A stretch of 64,000 bases of DNA. Source: Epiperipatus broadwayi. Its lineage: Eukaryota; Onychophora; Udeonychophora; Euonychophora; Peripatidae. A program made the translations under genes and the position numbers. How positions within the stretch are numbered: position 1 is the first letter of the stretch; the number at the start of each line of letters is the position of its first letter. Where the stretch lies: NCBI GenBank assembly GCA_028023455.1, contig JAQFVV010000030.1, forward strand, positions 5,474,501 through 5,538,500. The letters are read 5' to 3'. Below are positions 49,435-60,543 of this stretch, one piece after another. The notes beneath the pieces are model-generated. The model was not told where the DNA came from. It ran no database searches and saw only the letters and a program-made list of their open reading frames with translations.

Positions 49435-49830
49435 CTGCTTCTTCTTTTTGATGTATAGCTTTGTTTCCTAGGAGAATGGCTACTACGAGACCTTCGAGGG
49501 GAAATACTATGTCGCCGAGGAGAACGGGAACCTCTTACATTAGTACTTGGTTTATTACGAGAATCTTCCCAAGTTCTTCTAGGAGGTGAATGTGCATAAT
49601 TTTGATTATTTTTAGATTTATTAGGGGAGATTTCTCGACTTATTCTATGACTAGATAAACTATTTCTATTTAAATAACGTTCTTGACTATTTCTTCGAGG
49701 TGATCTTGATCGTTGTAAAAATGGACTTGAATTTCTTTTTGGTGAACTTCTGTGAGAAATTCTCTTAGGAGATACACTTCTTTTTATATTTCTTTCAGAA
49801 CTTATTCTGGAATGTTCATAACTTTTTTTC
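49435..49830 (-). CDS. PRPF4B: PRPF4B exon, RS domain (132 codons)
   Basis: Internal exon of 396 nt, open throughout in one frame. The acceptor follows a strong T-rich tract ending TTACAG; the donor is AG|GTAAAT. The first base completes a codon from an unseen upstream exon and the last two bases (AG) begin an Arg codon. The peptide is rich in RS, SP and basic residues, for example RSVSPKR, QRSRSPRR and SRSPRRHSISPRR. This is the arginine/serine-rich low-complexity domain that targets such proteins to nuclear speckles. Alone it could belong to any RS protein; continuity with the next exon (DKFRGSLSEGM) assigns it to PRPF4B. Local GC is slightly above that of the introns, as expected of coding sequence. 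Confidence 0.9.
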
Positions 49831-51864
49831 CTGTAATAAATTAAAAAAAAATAATTTATTTACATTTAAAATATTTCTATTAAATATTTTGTGTTAAAGG
49901 TTGTGTTGTAAAGTTTTACTTACATAACAAATAAGTATATTATCAAACTAAACAATTCTGCAAGTTAACAAATAGAGAGTAGTTAAAGCAACACAGCATG
50001 TAATATTTAACTATATGCAATACAAAATATTTAACACTTTCTCATTGAATGGTTTTGGAAATCAAAATTTAATAAAACAAAACATTTTCCATTTAAGATT
50101 GATGCTTTAAAAAGCTATGGATTATTTATAGCAGAAAGATAAATTATATGAATGAGAATTAAAGAAAAATCAGAAAGCCACGAGATATATCCAGAATTTA
50201 TTGACTAGGTACTGGATAAATCTATCCCACTGGAAAATTAAACTAACGTATACAAAGGTGAAACTGTTTTTCAGAATTATTTTCTGCTAATGCATGTTTT
50301 TTTAAAGATCTATATTGTGAAAAGTAAAATGATTATTTAAATTATTATTCTCAATTTGTAGATAATAAGTTATTTTTGTAACAATTTTTAATGAATTGCA
50401 GTCAAAATTTTTTTAATTAAATAGAGATTATATTTGAAAATTAATTTTTGATAAAACTAATATTTAATAATAAATTTCTTGCTCATATTAATTAAATTGA
50501 CTGTAGAAGTTCCTTATTTTAAAGTCAGAACTTTATCAAAAATGTAATAAGTAACATCAGTAATAATTAGAACTAGTGTCAATAATGAATTTTAAATTTA
50601 TACAATGAAATATTAAGAATAATAATTAACAGCCAAAATGTTTGAATTAACTGAAGTCTATAATAGAATTTTAAAAAAATATACGCATATCTTAATGTTT
50701 ACCCAGTTTCCAATAACTTTTCCAAGCAAAACATTTCATAATTTTCTTTAGAAAAATAATATAATTTCTTGCACCTTCCAGTGATTATTATTTAATAAAC
50801 AGCTACTATAAAGTAGCACTGTACGGATAACTTTAGCTTCTTACACGGACATTTGAAACTGATAAAACATAATAAATAATTTTTAAAAATCAACTGAAAA
50901 ACTTTTAAAATAATTAAATAATAATGAAGTAGTAAATTAGAAGCAAATTAGTGGATTTTATTTTCTGGTTTTTCCTTTTTATAAACACCTTTACATGTGT
51001 GTTTTATTGCAGTGTCTGTCAAATGACATAGTTCAACCAATACAAATGAAATATTAGGGTGGGATCTTTTAAATATTAGCATATTTTTAACCTTTTTAAT
51101 TAACTTGACTTTCAACCTTTTCTAATCAAGACTATCTAAACACATGATGTCTAGTTTGATAATTACCATCTAATGAACTTTAATAATTTCATTTAATTAT
51201 TAAGCCATTTATTCAATTCGAATAAAGTTATTTACTTAATTAAAATATCTTCATTTTACTCAAAATAAACACACTTTTCATTCTATTTAAACACTCTTTA
51301 AAATTGCCATTATTTAAAGTACCCTTTTTGGAAAATATTTTTAATCCCTTTTAAAACTTTCAACCTATCAACATGTATGCACAAACATCTATACACACAT
51401 GTATATTAGATATAATCAGTATTTTAAATGCAATGAGCCTAAATTAATTACAAAAATATATTTACATTAAAACTTATCCCAATTAGATAGTTATCTTTAA
51501 GCTTAATGTTTCAAATTCTAACCTCAAATAGATATTATACTAATTAATATTTCATGAATTACTATTTTAAAAATATTTATTTTAAAAAGTAGCACAAACT
51601 TTAACACAGATAAAATAACCATATTTTATAAATAATAAAAACAACTTTATTTACCGAATATATCTAAAACACAATATGCTTCAAACTAATCGTTACCCAG
51701 ATTTAAACTACTAACTTTGGATTTTTAAATAAATACTAAGCAAGTTAGTTAATATTTCTTAAGTAATTAATATTCAAATAAAAATTTTTTTTTTTTTACA
51801 ACATTACAGAATACATTTAATCCATAGGGCTAAATAGAAGGTTACAATATATTGTAACAGTCTA

Positions 51865-52712
51865 TAAGAAAGGGAACCAAAAATAACTGGAATTTTATAA
51901 TAAAAAACTATTTATTTATTTTTAAGTGTTATAGATTTAATCTCTTTCAAATCATCATCCATTTAATGCAATACAATGGTCTAAACTTGTTTTTCATTTT
52001 TCAAATTAGTCCAGAAATACTTGCAAAGAGATGCCTCTGTCATTTTTTCCAACCACTTTTAAGTCGGCAAAAAAAAAAAAAAAAAAGACATTTTTTCATT
52101 AGAGATAAAAAAAAACACACAGTGAATATGACTGATAGATAAGCTGGGTTGTGATGAATTTAATTAAAAAGTGTTTCACACTCAAGGCTTTGACAAGTGA
52201 CACTTTGCTACAAAACGGAATATTTCCTTTTTACCATATCATGTAAATGTTTCAGAAATTGCAGATAAAATGCTTGACCATTATAAACTAAATCTGAGAC
52301 AAAAATGCCATTTGCATCAAAAAAATCAGTTGTTTTGACTCTGGACTTCACTTGCAATACTTTTTAAGGACGTGGTAAATTTAACATTTCAATTAAACAA
52401 CTTGTAAAAATGTGTTTTTACGAGATCAGCTTGCTTATAATCTGTTTTAGGCATTATAACTATTGTTGCTGCAGATTTCAGTAAATGAAAACAGAATTTA
52501 ACATTGTTCAAACTTTTCAGTCATTGAAAAAATTGACAAATATGTATATCGCACTTTACAAAAAAATCTGCTGCGTGAACCACAATTTCACATGGTGATA
52601 TCATTTGGCAAATTAATGTAAAGGGCACCTGCAAGAAGTATGTAACAGCTGAAGCATATACTACAACAGGTGCACAAAACAACAATTCCAAATATTTTGG
52701 GGTCACGCCTCA
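51865..52712 (-). mobile_element. Mariner-family element, second copy
   Basis: Minus-strand 5' end TGAGGCGTGACCCCAAAATA (from 52712) and the other end TAAGAAAGGGAACCAAAAAT (51865) form imperfect terminal repeats resembling those at 1033-1860. TA flanks both sides (51863-51864, 52713-52714). The sizes of the two copies are close (848 and 828 bp). Confidence 0.75.
51925..52490 (-). pseudogene. Mariner transposase remnant, minus strand
   Basis: Broken frame. Near 52480 it reads MTEKFEQC then a stop, like the start of such transposases. At 52205-52339 it reads VKTTDFFDANGIFVSDLVYN and then GQAFYLQFLKHLHDMVKRK, the central block usually seen as FFD-x-KG ... GQ ... Y-x-x-x-L-x-x-L ... V-x-RK. Near 51930-52010 it reads DHCIALNG..FERD with stops, the usual C-terminal C-I-x-L-x-G-D-Y-F-E. 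Multiple stops and shifts make it non-functional. It complements the remnant at 1185-1730, since each retains parts the other lacks. Confidence 0.7.
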
Positions 52713-55019
52713 TATATCAGGAACGAGCTAACTCTTATCTATTATTCCGCACAAACTGGGTAAATCAAAATTTCAATGATAAAAAAAAATTGGGATGAGT
52801 TTCAGCCTAATAATTCTAAGTTATGAATTTATAATTTTGAAACTAAATTTCACAAATATGTTAATGAGACTCAAAATACTAGCTAAATGTAATTCAGAAA
52901 CAAAAGAGCGTTTTATTGAATCTGGATTATATTTTGGATAGCAATATAAATAATCTATTCCAATATCTTTATCTTTTTACTATCCGGTAATAAAGCCATG
53001 CATTAAAATAATTTTAAAAAAACCAACTAAATATTATTTCAATACTCTTAAGGCAAAGTAAATAAACCAATTTAAGCACAATACATGACCCAAAGCCTTT
53101 GTTTGACAAATGATGTAGTCTTTAAAAGAAATAAAACGAAGTGAATCTTTATCAATAAAAAATTGTTCATATTTTATTTTATGTTTATCTAAGAATAACA
53201 ATGATAAGAAGAATAACCATTTCATTAAAGAAGCTTTCAAGATAACTCATGAACATAGCATTTTAATTAATAAATATTATCAAATATTAGTATACTTGGA
53301 TAAAGATTATACCATGCAAATAAATATTACTTTAGTTCAGTTGAGTCAGATAAATCAAAATTATAGGAAATCCATTCCTTAGGTGAATACTTACTATTTC
53401 TTCAACTATATAAATACAATCTATCTTATCTAAACATACATATTCTCCTTAAACGGCAATATAAATAACTAAGTATAAATATACACAGAGAAAATCCCCT
53501 TTTTTTATTTAGTGGCAAAATGCTTAAATAAGAGCAATAGCATTACTATATCAATATAGACTTATACAATGCTTCCAACTTCATTAATATTTAATAGGGA
53601 TCAAATAAATAAGTTATTAATTTTCAAATGCATACTTATAAAATGACTTTCTAAGTCCATAGAATCTTACATTTATCACTTTAATTCATGAAAAACAAAA
53701 TTATTATCCTTTTGAATGTATTCCTGAAGATTAAATGAAATATTATAGGTTATATAAATACATACATTAAAAGTAATAAAGTAATTTAATCATCTAGATA
53801 GACTTTATCCACACGAGATTTAATATATTTTTAAATTTAACATATTTTACTACTCAATAAGTTTGTGTGTATTACAAATCATATATAATTTGAACATTAA
53901 ATTCCATACGTGTTCTCTAAGTCAATTCTTCTGTTCTTTTTTTTTAATTGAGAATGCTAAAAGAAATCAAAACACACATAATAACAACAAACAAAAATGT
54001 ATACATATCTATCTAATTATTAGTCACAAACTGGTTTGACGTTTCTCTTCATTTTTATTAAAAAAAAAAAAACTTAGTTGCAACAGTCTGTTTTATCTTC
54101 AAACTTGGATGATCGGGTATTAAGACGGCTGACAAAAAATCTTGCTTGCTCGATGAGCAATTTTTCCTTGAAGTTACATCATCCAGCAATGAAATGTTTG
54201 TTTTGGAATAATTAGGACAAGCAGGTGGTGGAGTAGTCAACAGTTCTCAGAAATGTATTAGGAGGTATGATGTTTATCCCTTCCAGGGATTCAGACAGAT
54301 AGTTGTTCATTATAATCATTCCTTCACATATACATTGGTATTAATGATTTTCTGCCTGATAGAATTTGGCAGACAACAATAAGAGTTTGATGAAACTCCA
54401 GACTTCTTTCTTATTGATGTGCCATTGATAAATTATCTACACTTAAAAAAAAATGAATTCTCTTTTTTAAATAATGAAAGGAAAGCAAAAATTAGTAAAT
54501 AAACTTTTTGCTCAACTAGATGTAAGAATAAAAAGACGAGCTACAATAATAAGATTTTGATCCCCTCTTGGAATTCTCCATTTTTGTTAAGACAGCATTT
54601 CTATAGAAACTTAGAATTATCTATCTTTATGAATCACAAACTGTCCAACTTTTTATTGTTAACAATAAGACAGATAGTTTAAATTGAATAAATATTAAAA
54701 TATATTAAAGAAGATAAAAATAGAGATTACAAATTAATTTTCTGATTTCTTTAGAAATACTTATACACAATCATAGTTATTTTTATCATTAACATTATTT
54801 TTAATAGCCATTTGATTAATTTACCTCTTATCCTTTTTAATATTTAAATTGCATTCTTATTACAAAAATAAATAAAATATCAACTTTAGGTTAAATTAAA
54901 ATAATAACGAAAATTGAAAGTTTAAAAAAAAAGAAATGTGAATTATAGAGTGTATCAAAATATTTATACATTTAAAAATAGATATGTACGAGATTTTAAG
55001 ACATTTATTCTGCAAGAAC

Positions 55020-55284
55020 AAGACTATGCACCTAGATGTGACAGTAGGGACCTCTACAAATCTTAACATAAGATTAACGACTTTAAAAGACAAGTCGTTA
55101 ATCTTGTGTTAAGATTTGTAGTCTACAGTCTCATCTAGACGAGTAGTCTTAAGGTTATAGCCTTAATATATATTACTTACATAATGAGTATGCGCTTTAC
55201 AAATTATTTATTACAACCTTAAGTTAAAGTTGTAATTAATAATTTGTAAAGCGCATACTCATTACGTAAGTAATATATATTAAG
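55020..55284. mobile_element. Double hairpin element
   Basis: Two adjacent palindromes. 55020-55150: inner stem ATCTTAACATAAGATTAACG and its partner, with weaker outer pairing. 55162-55284: CTTAATATATATTACTTACA through TTGTAAAGCGCATACTCATT and its inverse, nearly perfect apart from the loop. The outer GGGACCTCTACA and TTAGCCTT/ATTACTTAC words link it to the repeats at 30101-30188 and 39567-39662, so all three may be one family. Confidence 0.65.
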
Positions 55285-58200
55285 TTAAGTAAAATTAATT
55301 TTGTCCCTTCTTTTACCCCACTCCCATTATTTTTTAAATTGTAACTATCTTAAGGATGATCTGGCTAATCCTTACAATATATATAAATATGTCTTTTCTG
55401 TAGCATTCATTAAAAACTCTTATGAAACTGTGGGAAATGTTTTAATCTCAACAAAGGTAAATAATTGTACAGATTACAATACCTAAAATCTTTTAAGCAA
55501 TTTATTTCCACATTTCAAATGTACATTCAGATGAATAAATTAAAATTAACAAGAATAGTATAGTATAAAAATTTTGCTTTTGTCTTGATTCATATTATTA
55601 AAACTCCAACTTCTTCATATTAATTAGAAAAATTCATACCTTACTTTTCCTAGTGGATAAATACATGTATTTAAAAGTTTGTCTAACATTTTTTAGTTTG
55701 GGTAATTATAACATTATAATTCATACTAAAAGTAAAAAATAAAGGGATAATCTAATATATTTATTCAACTACAGAACATAGAATAATTGTTTTGATATAT
55801 GCAAGTTAAGCAACTAAAGTCATACTTTATACAGTATTTAAAAAAGCTCAAAATATAAACATTAAATTTAGATCTTACAATAATTATATTACTGGATAGC
55901 AAATTAAATTAAAAGATGTGATTCTTCATTTATTTGAATCAAAAAATATTTTTATTTACTGTGCTGTAATGTTACATTATTTTATTTCCATTTCAAAGTT
56001 TATAATGAGTACTTTAGTTAGTATTTATGATAACATAAAACCTATAACTACGCATAAAATTTACACTTGACAACTAAATATGATTATCCCAATTCTAATA
56101 AACTAAATGATAAATATAAAAAATAAAATTGATAATTTTAAAGTGGATTATTCAAAATGCTTGCTTTTTTAAAGTCTAAAAATCCTTGGCATTTAAATTG
56201 TAAATATTATATAGTTATAACGTTAAAATATTTCTGGTATGGTGAAAAGGAATTTATACAAGTGTTTTTTTTTTTTTTTTAAGCATCAAAGAATTTTAAA
56301 AATAGCAAATATTTTTTTGACTTTCTATACTCTGATGGTATTAATTTAATTTTGAAAATTGCTTTCCTGCTGCCCTTGATCATATTACATAATACTATCA
56401 TTCATTTTTTCCATCTGAGTTTATAACTGATTAAATATCTTAAATAAATAAATGTCATAAAAATCCTATCTATTTCTTCATTTTGCCATAATATTTCATA
56501 TAAACACAATTTATATTCCTTTCTTTAACATTTTATATAAACTTTTATATACTGGCCTGTAGTCTTTTTCAGTGCAATGATAAATTAACAAATAAAACAT
56601 TGTTTTGTCTTATTATTAATTTATTTTATCTTATTTGCACATTTTATTTATTAATGTATCATAATTCCGAAGATACTTCAGGACAATCACATCAGATTAT
56701 ATATAAAAGTTTGCAATAGTAAGTTGTATAAATTATATTTATCTTAAATACACGTTGCGCATATTAATATTATTTATTTAATTTTCTTGTATTAAAGTCT
56801 CTTGATTTGATCCAGATTTAACTTAGTTAAATTGCTTTGAAACAATTGGATTGTGATACAATTAATTGTGTTTAATATTTTCCAACTCTCTTTAATCAAA
56901 TTAATTTGGTTTTTATCATTGTAAATTATCTTATAGTTATGACTTCTATTTTGAAAAACCAATTTCATTGTATGACCATAAAACTAAATAGAAATATCAG
57001 AGGAAGGAAACTTCAAAAAAGTTGACACTAAAAATTTTTAGGCAAAAAAGTTTCAAATTATGATACAGGTTGACAATCACTTGGCTGTAATCAGGTAATC
57101 TATAACTTATAACGCATACAAAATTATGACAGCTTGCCATTACGCATAAAGATATGCAAAAAAATAAATAAAATAAAAATTTTCTTAATAACTATAATAT
57201 GCATAGTGCAAAAATAAAATATATATTGCCAAAAATCAAAATAGAAAAATATAAAAGCTCTAAATTTGAATTTTTAGTACCAATTTTATTACCTTTTTCA
57301 ATAAACAATAATAAAAACATATATCACCTAACAAAGACAAGAAAAAAAATATTAGCTATGCAATAATTTTTATTCCCAAATATTTATTAAAAATAATTTT
57401 GATAGATTAAAATTTTAAAGCTTGAAAATATATCATTAATCTTATATATATATATTGTAACTGAAAAGTCCACCCGGATCATAACAGTCAGAATTAATGA
57501 TATAACACAAAATTGTTACAGTATAATCAGGTCGTGGCCAGGATGCACTGCGAAGACCCATCACAGTGATACATGAAGATACATTAAATTACTTAAATTG
57601 TGTGATTATATAATTAATTATCATTCTCACTAATGACTGTATCTTAAAAACTACACTTCAAAATCCGAATTTATGATTTTTAATTATGTGAGACCTTATG
57701 GCCGACCATGAATAAGATGGCATGATCTATAAAACTACTAAAGATTATTCTTCTCGGATTAAATGTATGATCCATTACATGAATACCAACTATCACATGG
57801 TAAATATAGAACATTTAACAATACAATAAAAGCCTCACAATAGGATTTTAATACAGAAATGTCATGTAGGGTATTTGCTTTGCAATAGAGGATAGGCATA
57901 TAAGCTTTAGATTCTTTCATCATTAATTTAAATGTCAAATTAAAACAATAACAATGAGACTCTTAAATTATAATATTAGAAAATAGGTTCAATCACCATA
58001 CTGGCTAGCAAGCTTATTTATTAATTTAGGTCCTAATATCACGAACATCAATAGAAATAACAAATTCTAGATTATATTCCAGAATTACCAAAGCAAAGCG
58101 GAGGTGATGTAGAAGGTAAATGTGATTTTATTATACCCCGTACATTGCTAATTATCCAAGAGCAAAAGCATTAAGATATTCTCTTATAATTTCAGTAACA

Positions 58201-59164
58201 CTTGTATGCATTTATCAGGGACAATGGGTGCTCTAATATTTATGGTCTATTTAATAAGTTGAATTTTCCATTTTTATGTATGACAAATAGCATAGTTAGA
58301 TTAAATTATAAAATTAACATTGCTGTTGTATTTCACTCCACATATATAGCACAACTATATGTGTTAAAGTCATGAAAGTAAAACTTTATACTCAAAGTTA
58401 ATAGTTAGTAAGCAATAAAGAATGTAACCAGATAGACTGACCTTTAAAACTGTTATTTCCGTTGCCGCAGTTAAAAACACCAGCACATTTCAACTGCAGA
58501 CATTTTGAAAGACAGAAATTAGATTTTGGTTAGAAGACTCCAACAGATTTTTTTTAGTTTAGCTCCTCATTTTATTAAACAGAACAATATCGCAAGTTTG
58601 AATTACATAAGAAAAACTTTTAATTTAATTTCTTTCCTTGCCTTAAACTTTTTAAAGGAGTAGCTTTCATGTTTGTTATATTTTACAGCAAAAAAAATTT
58701 TTTTCTGTGCAGTTTTTAATACAACAACAAAAAAAATCTCTGAAAATTTTATTTTTCTTCCTAGCCAATCAGATTTTTCTTCATTTACATATCTCTGTTA
58801 AAAAAAAAAAAAAGAGAAATAAAAATGTGTTTATCTTGTCAACCATTTCAAAAGAAATTAAATAAATCTTTTAATTAAACCAAAATTAATTTTTAGGATT
58901 AGCTAAAGAGAAAAACTAATAATAATAATAATAATTATTATTATCTGTATCTTAATGACAATATTGTGCTTTAACATGTTGGTGAAGTTATTAAACTAAT
59001 AAATAATAATAATCTTTGGCTTAGCACTTTCGGGTTATGTTAACCCCCATATTATTTAATTCGACCATTTTTTTGAAATCGCAAAACATGTATCTCGTCT
59101 ATTGATGGCATTCGGGTCATTCACGATAAAATATGCTTCTTTTATTTTCCTTTTAGTATTTCTC

Positions 59165-60543
59165 TCAGAGCACACAATCTTGGCATTGTTGGTTCAAACC
59201 TGTGATTAGACGCCTTTTGGTGATCCAAGAATGCTGAGCTGCCTTTATTTTTATTCTGTGCTCTTTTGTATACATGTGTGTTGAGCCACTAGTGCTGACA
59301 GTATCCAGTTTCACCGTAATATCACAACCCGCTTGTGGGCAAGTTATTTTGTATACAACTTGGGAGTTTGTTCTAATTATCCTTGGCATTATTAATCAGT
59401 CTATTTGTGTTAGGTGTGGTTCGAAAACCTACTTTAAACTCTTTGGAAAGGTTTTTAACAAGATAATTAGATACTTTAGGAATATATGGTAGTGTTATGT
59501 GTGGTTTGTCTTCTTCAATCTGGTTGGTTGTTAATCTTTTGTTGAACTGCTCAAGTTATTGTACTGTATTTGAAACCCACATTTATCAAATCTTGAATGT
59601 AATCAGTAATGTTGGTTTTTCCCGTCAGCTTCGAATTTGCATAACTGATGATTTCTAAACAAAAATGCTCACAGTCCTGCTAGTTTGTGGTACATTCGAT
59701 CTGGGGTGTGTGAATCCTCTGATTTCTAAAGGTTTGCTTAACATCCGGTAGTAGAGACATACTGCATCTCTTTGTATCAGGTCCAAATATTTCACCTCCT
59801 GTTGTTCATTTTCCCATGAATCATTTATAGTTAATTTTGTAAGTGCCTGCATATCTCAATATATTCAAGATTATGTTTCGGAGAGCTGCTACAAACATGT
59901 CATCAACGTATCTAGTATATACTATATGGTTTCCGGCACAGTATTTGGGCAGAATTTGTTGTTCAAAAAAATTAAGCAATATACTTGAAACTATGCTGCT
60001 TAATGGAAGACCTATAGGCCAACCATCTTTCATAGTAAACTATTTCCCTTCATATATTGTCATGTTTTCATCAAGCCATGATAGGAAATCTAATATAATT
60101 CATTCATGTTTTAGGACATTTTTTCTCCATAAGTTCTTTAATAATTATGTCTATAAAAAGCTTTCTGTTTATAGATCCATATAATTCGGCTACATCTAAT
60201 GCTGCAACAATAAAAAAACCGGATCTATTTTGATATTATTAATTTTTCCTACAAATTCGAAAGATGACTTGATGGTGTAACTTCCAAAACCAATAGTATC
60301 AACCAACCATTGATTCACTAATTTTGCTGTACTACAAGAATGAACTCCACTGAAACCCAACGTAAGCCTCAACGGCACTCCCGGCTGATACAATTTAGCA
60401 TTGGTAAACATTCTTGGAGGAATGATAGCCGAAGGATAAATACGAAAGTACTCCGCCCGGTTAATACCTTTATTGTTGTGAGCTCTCAATATTGATGTAA
60501 TAAATTTATCTCTTGATTTTATTAAAATTTGCCACCAACTCAA
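59165..60543 (-). pseudogene. Penelope-like retroelement, RT plus GIY-YIG, broken
   Basis: Read on the minus strand, in order: 60543-60196 includes AIIPPRMFTNAKLYQPGVPL, the PPR-x-Y-G-x-x-K-x-H-K-x-x-x-P-L-R-P block of Penelope-like reverse transcriptases. After a frameshift near 60215, ALDVAELYGSI retains the motif A aspartate. 60033-59821 has KDGWPIGLPLSSIVSSILLN and TRYVDDMFVA, with the catalytic YVDD. 59852-59655 has EQQEVKYLDL and LYYRMLSKP (FLDL and YRKPT equivalents). 59389-59165 has VVYKITCPQAGCDITVKLDT and KEHRIKIKAAQHSWIT, the GIY-YIG endonuclease region. Several stops and frameshifts separate the blocks, so the element is dead. Terminal repeats were not found. Confidence 0.85.

Larger units (their letters stand above)
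2249..49830 (-). other. PRPF4B: PRPF4B (PRP4 kinase) gene, partial: six internal coding exons
   Basis: Serine/threonine kinase of the CLK/DYRK-related PRP4 family, which in animals associates with the tri-snRNP and phosphorylates spliceosomal proteins in the nucleus. Six exons on the minus strand have canonical splice sites (donors GTAAAT, GTAAGT, GTGAAG, GTAATA, GTAAGT, GTAAGT; all acceptors AG). Their phases agree at every junction, giving 986 nt without a stop. Motif order matches vertebrate PRPF4B from the RS domain to the residues just before the kinase domain. Missing: the Lys/His-rich N-terminus with the start codon (upstream of 49830, possibly outside the window) and the kinase domain (beyond position 1). 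Introns are about 1.8, 11.7, 5.0, 7.8 and 20.4 kb and full of repeats. Identification rests on motif memory, not a search, but the agreement over several blocks is strong. Confidence 0.92.

Noticed and set aside
49435-49830. RS exon as an SR splicing factor or other RS protein rather than PRPF4B.
   Set aside because: The phase-matched next exon carries DKFRGSLSEGM, and later exons carry the DMF and DNW-x-DAEGYY motifs specific to PRP4 kinases.
58440-58530. Minus-strand Cys-rich reading (CLQLKCAGVFNCGNG) followed by a GTCAGT donor-like site, as a possible upstream exon.
   Set aside because: No PRPF4B N-terminal features, a frame of about 20 codons only, and the alternative ATG frame stops after 10 codons; no domain match beyond a few cysteines.
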